Source: Pseudomonadota bacterium (lineage in GTDB: Bacteria; Pseudomonadota; Alphaproteobacteria; Rhizobiales; Hyphomicrobiaceae). Taken from it: 6,825 bases of DNA. The notes beneath the pieces are model-generated. The model searched no databases. It saw only the letters and a list, made by a program, of their open reading frames with translations, and was not told where the DNA came from. The position numbers and the translations under genes were made by a program. Below, piece by piece: positions 1-5,553 of this stretch. Within the stretch, counting starts at the first letter, position 1, and the number at the start of each line of letters is the position of its first letter. The stretch covers positions 1 through 6,825 of the forward strand of contig JAEZHL010000195.1 in the NCBI GenBank assembly GCA_023416575.1. Reading direction: 5' to 3'.

Positions 1-84
1 CGTGCATACGGAGGAGAAGCGACGCACCCGCACCTGACGGCAGGCAGGGATAGAGGCACCCCTGCCCGGCCTATTATCCGCTCT
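1..84. other. Region past the dynamin-like gene, with a weak hairpin
   Basis: GGCAGGG at 43-49 pairs with CCCTGCC at 60-66 across a ten-base loop. No T-tract follows on the minus strand, and only a scattered T-containing stretch on the plus strand, so a terminator role is weak. A plus-strand frame entering from the left ends at a TGA at 35-37 with a basic tail (EEKRRTRT), which could be the end of a convergent gene just before the hairpin; too little is visible to call it. Confidence 0.25.
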
Positions 85-2349
85 TTATGAGACGAGCTGG
101 CTGCACTGGTTATTGAGGTCCGCGAGGCGACGGCTCAACGCCTCTGCCACGGCCACCCGCTCCCGCAGAGTCGTCAGGCGTAGCGTCTGGTTCAGCTCGT
201 CAGTCGGCCGCGCTTCCCGTGCATCGAGCAGCTCCTTGGCGCGCGCGATGTACCCTTCGCTCTGGCTCCGCAAGGCGTCGATGACAGCGACCGAGATCGC
301 CGTCGAGCGCTCCGACAGGTCGGACGTCTGCCGCTGCAGCTCGGCGCTCGCGATCCGGATGACCTCGTCCATCGCCGGCATGAACTCCTCGATCAGCATG
401 CGCTCGAGCTCGCTGGCGTGCTCCTCCGGCGTGCGATGGCGCGACCAGCCGATCAGCGATCCCGGAGTGGCGAGATCGAGCGCGATCGAATCCTCGATCG
501 GAACGCGAACGGAGTTGGGGCCAAGGTGCGGCACCGGGGCTTCCGGCAGCTTCAGCTCGGGCGACCGGCGCAGCATCGTTTCCCTGAGCGCGGTGAAGAC
601 CTTGATAGGCGAGGAGGCGATGCGCTCCTCGGCAGCGGTGCGTGCCGCGACGAGCTCGGCTTCGACGAACTGGCGCAGCGGTTTCGTATGGCAGCGCCAG
701 TGGCGCTTTGCCCGGCCGTCGGCAAAGGCCTGCACGAGCTCGTTGCCCTCGCGCCGTGCGTACTCTTCCAGGATTTCGGCGAGGCCCTCGTAAAGCCGCG
801 TCCGGTGCTCGGCCACCACCTCACCCAGCGTGTTCTGGACGCTGGCGAGGTTGCGCTCGAGCTCGGCGGCGACGGACTGGATGCGCACCAGCTCGCCCTG
901 CACCTGCTTGAGCTCGCGGTCGGCATCTGCCGTGTCTTCGACGGGGGCACCTTCCGCGACGATGGCAACCTTCACCATCTCCTCGCGCACGGACGCCTCG
1001 TTGACCTGAGACAGCTCCGCGAAGTAGGCCGCGATTTGCCTGATGAGATGGGCGCTGTGGCTGCGATGCAGCAGCTCTGTCAACTCACGCCGGAGCTCCG
1101 GATATCCCGAGCAGACCGTGAGCATGCGGGCGAGCTGAGCGCCCGAGACCTCCTCGGCCGGCGGGATCTGCCCGCCAAACTTGGCCTCGAGGGCCCGCAG
1201 CGCTCCTTTGTGCTTGGCATAGGCCAGGAGCGAGGGCGTCAGCAGCTCGCGCGCGTCGAGCCGGTTCGGATCGAGCGCCTGGATCGCCCACTTGGCGCTG
1301 CCTGCAAGGACGGGGATCTCGACCGAAGGGAACTCCCGGGCCAGCGTCTGACGCACCTGGGCGACGATGTTACGGGCCTCGCCAGCCGCATCGCGCAACT
1401 CGTCGACATGATCGATGAAAACGAGAATGCGCTCCCTGTGCAGGCCCCGCAGCAGTCTGAGCGTCGCCAGCTCGGCCGTCGAGAGCGGCTGGCGCGCACT
1501 CAGCACCACGACGTAGAGATCCGCGGCTTCCAGCGAATGGCGCGTGATCTCGTCCCGCACGAGGAAGGGGTCGTTGATGCCCGGAGTGGCAATGACCGTC
1601 ACCGGGAACTTGAACGGCTCGCGCGGCAGATAGAGATCGGCCGACTTGGTCAGATCGGCGAACTGGCCCGGACCGTCGGAAGCATCGGCCGCACTGCTGG
1701 TCGGGCAGAGATAGCGCGCCAGGGTGTCCTTGGACACCGCATCATAGGTATGGCTCGCCCCCAGCGTGCTCTCGAAACGGCCGCCGAGCCGCTGCTCTGC
1801 CCTCTGCCGCATGGCGTCGATCTGCCGGCGCAGCAGTTCGGGCTCGAAGCCCGGCACGAACTGGCCGGTGAGCTCCCGGATGCGGCTCGCACCGGCGGCG
1901 AGCTGGTTCCAATCCTCTTTCTCGAAGAGACGGAACTCGGCAGCAACCCCGTGCGGCGCCGCCGCCGAGCCGAAGTGCAGCCGAGTCACCGCTGTCGCCC
2001 AGGGGCTGATCTGCGAGGGGAGAAGGTCGGGCTGTTGGACGAGAGCGCCGATGAATGCGTTCTGGCGCGACTTCACCTGTCCGATGACGGCGATCTTGCA
2101 GATCTGATGCTCCAGCACGCGGAGTGCATCGCGAACGAAGGCGGCGCCGGAATCGGCGAGCAGGCCCGTGAGGCGCTCGCCGTGCCGCAGAAGGTCGGCC
2201 CGGATGTCTTCCAGGGGAGCCCCGATCGGCTCGCCGTCAGGCTGAGCCAGCGCGGGATGCGCCGCCTCCATGTTCTGCTCGGAAACCGCATCCGGTGTCC
2301 GCAGCTCTTCTGTGGAAACGAGCTGAGGCAGTACCCTAAGGTTCGACAT
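85..2349 (-). CDS. Dynamin-like large GTPase-family protein with degenerate nucleotide-binding motifs
   Basis: A 754-residue protein with the layout of a bacterial dynamin-like protein: a poorly conserved N-terminus (1-75), a GTPase-like domain (about 84-360), then a long helical part. The family normally binds GTP and remodels or tethers membranes. Framing is retained: KIAVIGQVKS leads into the G1 position, VTRLHFG follows the switch I region, and TPGINDP with VRDEITRHSLEAADLYVVVLS forms the G3 region. The defining residues are gone: G1 reads GQVKSRQN (90-97) instead of GxxxxGK[S/T], G3 is ATPG (254-257) rather than DxxG, and G4 is DHVD (313-316) rather than [N/T]KxD. A likely coiled coil spans about 475-535 and further helices 640-754. 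No signal peptide or clear membrane segment is visible. The ATG is preceded by GGAG three bases upstream and AGGAGAGG further up. A sequencing error is unlikely because the changes lie at three separate sites in an open frame. The family call is firm; the cellular role is unknown. Confidence 0.8.
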   Translation of the reverse strand: MSNLRVLPQLVSTEELRTPDAVSEQNMEAAHPALAQPDGEPIGAPLEDIRADLLRHGERLTGLLADSGAAFVRDALRVLEHQICKIAVIGQVKSRQNAFIGALVQQPDLLPSQISPWATAVTRLHFGSAAAPHGVAAEFRLFEKEDWNQLAAGASRIRELTGQFVPGFEPELLRRQIDAMRQRAEQRLGGRFESTLGASHTYDAVSKDTLARYLCPTSSAADASDGPGQFADLTKSADLYLPREPFKFPVTVIATPGINDPFLVRDEITRHSLEAADLYVVVLSARQPLSTAELATLRLLRGLHRERILVFIDHVDELRDAAGEARNIVAQVRQTLAREFPSVEIPVLAGSAKWAIQALDPNRLDARELLTPSLLAYAKHKGALRALEAKFGGQIPPAEEVSGAQLARMLTVCSGYPELRRELTELLHRSHSAHLIRQIAAYFAELSQVNEASVREEMVKVAIVAEGAPVEDTADADRELKQVQGELVRIQSVAAELERNLASVQNTLGEVVAEHRTRLYEGLAEILEEYARREGNELVQAFADGRAKRHWRCHTKPLRQFVEAELVAARTAAEERIASSPIKVFTALRETMLRRSPELKLPEAPVPHLGPNSVRVPIEDSIALDLATPGSLIGWSRHRTPEEHASELERMLIEEFMPAMDEVIRIASAELQRQTSDLSERSTAISVAVIDALRSQSEGYIARAKELLDAREARPTDELNQTLRLTTLRERVAVAEALSRRLADLNNQCSQLVS

Positions 2350-2462
2350 TCGCTCCGCCTCTCCTATCTGACGCGACTCTGCGCCCAGCAGCGCATGGCC
2401 ACGGCTTCATCAGCCGATTGACGAATTCCGGCATCGCAGAGGCGCGGCCGGAGCTCACGGGT

Positions 2463-2481
2463 TCCCGAAAAAGCTTCGGGA
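2463..2481. other. Perfect hairpin upstream of the dynamin-like gene
   Basis: TCCCGAA and TTCGGGA form a 7-bp perfect stem with a five-base loop. No T-run follows on either strand, so it is not a standard intrinsic terminator for hutF. It lies 114 bases before the dynamin-like ATG and would be in that gene's leader if transcription starts at or beyond the CtrA-type site. The role is unknown. Confidence 0.4.
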
Positions 2482-2498
2482 GATCTGGAGAAGGAAAG

Positions 2499-2527
2499 TT
2501 CGGCGCAAGTTCCCGGATGTAGACGTA
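2499..2527 (-). repeat. Inverted similar segment, copy A
   Basis: Read on the minus strand, this segment resembles copy B at 2750-2775 on the plus strand; about 22-23 aligned bases match, with about three mismatches and three gapped positions. In one shared frame, copy A reads GYVYIRELAPN with its flank and copy B reads SFVYVRELPK, the length difference being one whole codon. It may be a pair of decayed or very small related coding pieces, or chance. Confidence 0.25.
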
Positions 2528-2673
2528 GCCATCCCGCAGTCGTCGTGGACAAGCGATGGCCGACGACGACGCATGATCCGGACTCATAGACGCGCCACTC
2601 CCGGATGAGATGAAACAATCTGGACAACAAGATTAGCCGACTGCCCCCTTGGCATCGCTTACGCTCGAGGTTG

Positions 2674-2688
2674 TTAATCTTCCGTTAA
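2674..2688. promoter_or_regulatory. Candidate CtrA binding site (TTAA-N7-TTAA)
   Basis: The sequence is TTAA, seven bases (tcttccg), TTAA, an exact match to the full CtrA recognition sequence known from Caulobacter and other alphaproteobacteria. CtrA is the response regulator of cell-cycle, motility and envelope genes. The match sits in a locally AT-rich patch of a GC-rich window, in non-coding DNA, where such a match is rarely expected by chance. The nearest downstream start is the dynamin-like gene, 325 bases away on the minus strand, so either the leader is long or a small transcript lies between. Being palindromic, the site gives no direction. Binding is inferred. Confidence 0.45.
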
Positions 2689-2749
2689 GGCAACTTGTGG
2701 GCGGCATCGTGACGATCGACTGCAAAACCTTGCGTTGTCGGACGAATCG

Positions 2750-2775
2750 TTCGTCTACGTCCGCGAATTGCCGAA
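2750..2775 (+). repeat. Inverted similar segment, copy B
   Basis: Partner of the minus-strand segment at 2499-2527. It lies on the other side of the CtrA-type palindrome and points away from it. The frame is open from 2678 but offers only a TTG at 2735 without a ribosome site, and it continues antisense into hutF, so a functional gene is doubtful. Confidence 0.25.
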
Positions 2776-2902
2776 AATGCAGGGAGATGAGTGCGTCGGC
2801 CCGATGGAACAAAGCAGCCGGAGCTTTCGACGTCCGGTTGATTCCGGCGCTCACGAGCCCGATGCCCTTCGAGGCCGGTCGGCAGAGGCTGCATTTCAAA
2901 TT

Positions 2903-4258
2903 TTATGCAATCAACCGGCGCACTGCTGCCGTGAACCCGGACGCCGCGAGATCGCGGCCGATGTGCCGCCCCTCCCGCACGACATGCGCGCCAGAGGTCC
3001 AGACATCGCGCACCGCAGCACTCCCGGCGGCGAAGATCCAGCAGTCGAGCAGCACATCCCCTTCCCGGCCGGCGAGCATCGGTTGTGTCGTATCGAGCGC
3101 CACGAGGTCGGCCCGATAGCCAGGGGCGATGCGGCCCACCGCGCGGCCGGAGGCCTGGGCCCCGCCAGCGAGCGCCGCATCTGTCAAAGCACGGCCGACC
3201 GACTGTCCCGGGTCGGCGAGCAGGTTTCGGCGCTGCTCGACGAGGCGCTGACCGTATTCCAGCGCGCATAGCTCACCGACGGCGCTGATGCGAATGTTGC
3301 TGTCCGTACCGACGCCGAACCGGCCGCCCTGCTGCCTGTAGGCCGTGGCCGCGCAAATGCCATCGCCGAGATCGGCCTCGGTGATCGGGCAAAAGCCAGC
3401 CACAGCCCGACTCTCAGCCAGCCGGTGGATTTCATCCGCACTCATATGGGTTGCATGGACGATGCACCAGCGCGGGCCGAGGTTCATGTTGTCGAGCAAC
3501 CATTCGACCGGCCGCTGGCCCGACCAGGCGACGCAGTCGGCGACCTCCTTCTCCTGCTCCGCCGCGTGAATGTGCACCGGGCCATCCGGCACCAGCTCGA
3601 CGGCAAACTTCAGGTCGTCCGGGGCGACCGCGCGTAATGAATGCGGTGCCACCCCGAGCACGGCCCCCGGCAGCGGGTCGATCACGCGTGCCGAAGCCTG
3701 GACGAGCCACGCGAACTGATCCGGATCGTTGATGAAGCGCCGCTGGGCCGGAACCGGCGCCGCGCCTGCGAAGTTGCTCCATCGGTAATAGCTCGGCAGC
3801 AGCGTCAGCCCGATCCCGGCCATGTCAGCGGCAGACGCGATACGGATCGCCATCTCGGCAATGTCGGCGTACGGCGCCCCGGACGGGTCGTGATGCAGGT
3901 AGTGGAACTCGACGCACGTCGTGAAGCCGGCCTCGACCATCTCGACGTAGGCCAGCGTCGCGATCGCCTGCACATCCTCCGGCGTGAGCCGATCGACGAA
4001 ACGGTACATCACGTCTCGCCACGTCCAGAAGCTGTCATCGCCCGTCGAGGCCCGCTCGGCGAGGCCCGCCATCCCGCGCTGGAACGCGTGACTGTGCAGG
4101 TTGATCATGCCTGGAAGCGTCACCCCGGCCTGCCGCACGCCCCCCGCTGCCGCCGCCTGCAAAGACACCTCGGTGATAATGCCATCCCGGATGCGCACGA
4201 GCACGTCGTCCGCCCAGCCCTCCGGCAGAAGCGCGCGCTCGAGGAAGAGCTTTTGCAT
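2903..4258 (-). CDS. hutF: Formimidoylglutamate deiminase HutF
   Basis: A 451-residue cytosolic amidohydrolase-superfamily enzyme that converts N-formimino-L-glutamate to N-formyl-L-glutamate and ammonia, the fourth step of the five-step histidine pathway. The metal and catalytic set is complete: HSH at H55/H57 in the strand-1 motif NLHSHAFQRGMAG, H231 and E234 in HIHAAEQEKE, H268 in VHATH, and D319 in GVGTDSN. FEFHY-type substrate-pocket context appears as VEFHYLHHDP (116-125), and FWTWRDVMY (78-86) is typical of HutF rather than of guanine or chlorohydrolase relatives. Length fits the family. The start at 4258 is chosen because GGAGG sits five bases upstream; in-frame ATGs at 4270 and 4300 have no such site, and the first would place the Shine-Dalgarno inside the gene. 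It is divergent from hutI and alone on its strand here. A HutF implies that formylglutamate is then cleaved by a deformylase-type HutG, not seen in this window. Confidence 0.96.
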   Translation of the reverse strand: MQKLFLERALLPEGWADDVLVRIRDGIITEVSLQAAAAGGVRQAGVTLPGMINLHSHAFQRGMAGLAERASTGDDSFWTWRDVMYRFVDRLTPEDVQAIATLAYVEMVEAGFTTCVEFHYLHHDPSGAPYADIAEMAIRIASAADMAGIGLTLLPSYYRWSNFAGAAPVPAQRRFINDPDQFAWLVQASARVIDPLPGAVLGVAPHSLRAVAPDDLKFAVELVPDGPVHIHAAEQEKEVADCVAWSGQRPVEWLLDNMNLGPRWCIVHATHMSADEIHRLAESRAVAGFCPITEADLGDGICAATAYRQQGGRFGVGTDSNIRISAVGELCALEYGQRLVEQRRNLLADPGQSVGRALTDAALAGGAQASGRAVGRIAPGYRADLVALDTTQPMLAGREGDVLLDCWIFAAGSAAVRDVWTSGAHVVREGRHIGRDLAASGFTAAVRRLIA

Positions 4259-4263
4259 GCCCG

Positions 4264-4268
4264 CCTCC
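4264..4268 (-). promoter_or_regulatory. Shine-Dalgarno site that sets the hutF start
   Basis: GGAGG on the minus strand, five bases before the ATG at 4258. It overlaps the in-frame ATG at 4270, so initiation at 4270 would leave this site unused. It argues for the shorter 451-residue HutF. Confidence 0.75.
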
Positions 4269-4332
4269 ATGTTGCCCGCTGGCCAATATCGAGGTGCCAA
4301 TTATCAGCCCTGAGAACGAGAAGCAGACGATG

Positions 4333-4340
4333 GGAGGTGA
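4333..4340 (+). promoter_or_regulatory. Strong Shine-Dalgarno site that sets the hutI start
   Basis: GGAGGTGA is a near-perfect match to the complement of the 16S rRNA tail, with GGAGG ending four bases before the ATG at 4342. Two in-frame upstream starts exist (GTG 4294 and ATG 4330), but neither has a comparable site, and the ATG at 4330 runs directly into this one. Confidence 0.8.
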
Positions 4341-4341
4341 A

Positions 4342-5553
4342 ATGGCAACCTGTGATCGGCTCTGGACAAACGCACGGCTTGCGACACTGGTTGCAGGCCA
4401 GCCATCCTACGGCCGGATCGACGATGGCGCGATCGCGGCAAAGGACGGACGCATTCTCTACGCCGGGCCGCGCGCCGACCTGCCGGCGGATGCCTCGCCC
4501 CTGGAGACGATCGACTGCGGCGGACGCTGGATCACGCCAGGGCTGATCGACTGCCACACCCACCTCGTCTATGCCGGCAACCGCGCCCGCGAGTTCGAAA
4601 TGCGGCTCGCCGGGGCAAGCTACGCCGAGATCGCGCGCGCTGGCGGCGGAATACTCTCCACGGTCAGGGCGACGCGTGCCGCGAGCGAGGATGACCTCAT
4701 CAGGAGTGCTCTGCCCCGCCTCGATGCGCTGATCGCCGAGGGTGTCACCACGATCGAGATCAAGTCGGGCTACGGGCTCGAGCTCACGACCGAGCTGCGC
4801 CAGCTCGCAGCCGCCCGCCGCCTTGGGCGGCTGAGGCCCGTCGAGGTGACGACGACCTTCCTCGGCGCCCACGCCCTGCCGCCCGAGGCCAACGGCAACA
4901 GGGCCGCTTACATCGACGAGGTCTGCCGGAAGATGATCCCAGCCGTCGCCGCCGAGGGTCTCGCCGATGCCGTCGACGGCTTCTGTGAGCAGATCGCCTT
5001 CTCGCCGGACGAGATCGCCCGCGTGTTCGATGCCGCAAAGGCGGCAGGACTGCCCGTCAAGCTCCACGCCGAGCAGCTCTCCGACAGCGGCGGCGCCCGG
5101 CTCGCCGCCCGCTATGGCGCCCTGTCCGCCGATCACCTCGAATATCTCGACGAGAGCGGTGCCGCCGCCATGGCCGATGCCGGCACCGTTGCCGTCTTAG
5201 TGCCAGGCGCCTTCTACTTCATCCGTGAGACGCACACGCCACCGGTCAGCCTGCTGCGTGCGCACAAGGTGCCGATCGCCCTGGCCACCGATTGCAACCC
5301 AGGGACCGCGCCGCTGACCTCGCTGCTGCTCGCGATGAACATGGGGGCAACCCTCTTCCGGCTGACGGTCGATGAATGCCTCGCCGCCGTCACCCGCGAG
5401 GCGGCGCGCGCTCTCGGCAGGCTCGGCGAGATCGGGACGCTCGAGCCCGGCAAGTGGTGCGATCTGGCGATCTGGAACGTCGACGACCCGGCAGAGCTCG
5501 TCTACCGCATGGGCTTCAACGCGCTCTGCACACGCGTGTGGAGAGGCCGATGA
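4342..5553 (+). CDS. hutI: Imidazolonepropionase HutI
   Basis: A 403-residue cytosolic amidohydrolase that hydrolyses 4-imidazolone-5-propionate to N-formimino-L-glutamate, the third step of histidine degradation. Metal and active-site residues are all visible: H72 and H74 in LIDCHTHLVYAGNR, H177 in FLGAHALP, H242 and E245 in LHAEQLSDSGG, H265 in ADHLEYL, and D317 in ALATDCNPG. IEIKSGYGL (138-146) is a HutI signature. The C-terminal GTLEPGKWCDLAIW segment returns to the small beta domain formed with the N-terminus, as usual in this superfamily. Length equals the family norm of about 400-410. The ATG at 4342 is preferred on the strong ribosome site; a GTG at 4294 would add 16 residues without family support. 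The stop overlaps the start of hutH by ATGA, implying translational coupling and a single transcript. It acts directly upstream of HutF in the pathway. Confidence 0.97.
   Translation: MATCDRLWTNARLATLVAGQPSYGRIDDGAIAAKDGRILYAGPRADLPADASPLETIDCGGRWITPGLIDCHTHLVYAGNRAREFEMRLAGASYAEIARAGGGILSTVRATRAASEDDLIRSALPRLDALIAEGVTTIEIKSGYGLELTTELRQLAAARRLGRLRPVEVTTTFLGAHALPPEANGNRAAYIDEVCRKMIPAVAAEGLADAVDGFCEQIAFSPDEIARVFDAAKAAGLPVKLHAEQLSDSGGARLAARYGALSADHLEYLDESGAAAMADAGTVAVLVPGAFYFIRETHTPPVSLLRAHKVPIALATDCNPGTAPLTSLLLAMNMGATLFRLTVDECLAAVTREAARALGRLGEIGTLEPGKWCDLAIWNVDDPAELVYRMGFNALCTRVWRGR

Larger units (their letters stand above)
2350..2902. other. 553-base gap without a convincing gene
   Basis: This region lies between the start of the dynamin-like gene and the stop of hutF, both on the minus strand. 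It is too long for a simple operon spacer, so the two genes are probably transcribed separately. It contains a CtrA-type palindrome at 2674-2688, a perfect hairpin at 2463-2481, an inverted repeat GTCGTCG / CGACGAC at 2539-2545 and 2561-2567, a small palindrome at 2741-2755, and two similar segments in opposite orientation. Open frames exist (for example minus strand 2587 to 2336, 83 codons), but none shows a recognised family or steady third-position GC bias. No T-rich terminator is evident after hutF. Confidence 0.6.
4259..4341. promoter_or_regulatory. Divergent hutF / hutI control region
   Basis: These 83 bases separate the chosen starts of hutF and hutI and should carry both promoters and any operator. 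It is more AT-rich than the flanking genes around 4284-4304. A direct repeat GCCAAT occurs at 4282-4287 and 4296-4301, 14 bases apart, and a short perfect palindrome TCAG-CC-CTGA lies at 4304-4313. Known hut operons in proteobacteria are often repressed by the GntR-family protein HutC with urocanate as inducer, but I see no clear TGTATATACA-like HutC operator here and no convincing -35/-10 pair. Function is inferred from the gene arrangement. Confidence 0.5.

Noticed and set aside
418..2421. A 667-codon plus-strand open frame opposite the dynamin-like gene
   Set aside because: Its translation has low-complexity Arg/Gly/Leu-rich composition with no family resemblance, and it mirrors the GC-rich third positions of the real gene. 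Long antisense frames are normal in such DNA.
2463..2481. The hairpin as an intrinsic terminator for hutF
   Set aside because: There is no T-run after the stem on the minus strand, and it lies more than 400 bases past the hutF stop.
2364..2630. A minus-strand frame whose first residues (LFHLIREWRVYE) recall the start of DUF1127 small proteins
   Set aside because: It starts at TTG, and the LSDRELxDIG-type core of DUF1127 is absent from this and the other two frames on that strand.
2735..3271. A 178-codon plus-strand frame starting in the gap and running antisense into hutF
   Set aside because: It begins at TTG without a ribosome site and about two thirds of it is the complement of hutF. Only the short segment at 2750-2775 is kept as a curiosity.
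3641..4546. A 301-codon plus-strand open frame opposite hutF and overlapping the hutI start
   Set aside because: Arg/His-rich shadow of hutF codons, in a different frame from hutI, with no recognisable domain.
4120..5136. A 338-codon minus-strand open frame opposite hutI
   Set aside because: It lies fully antisense to a textbook HutI and into the 5' part of hutF; Gly/Arg/Asp-rich translation without motifs.
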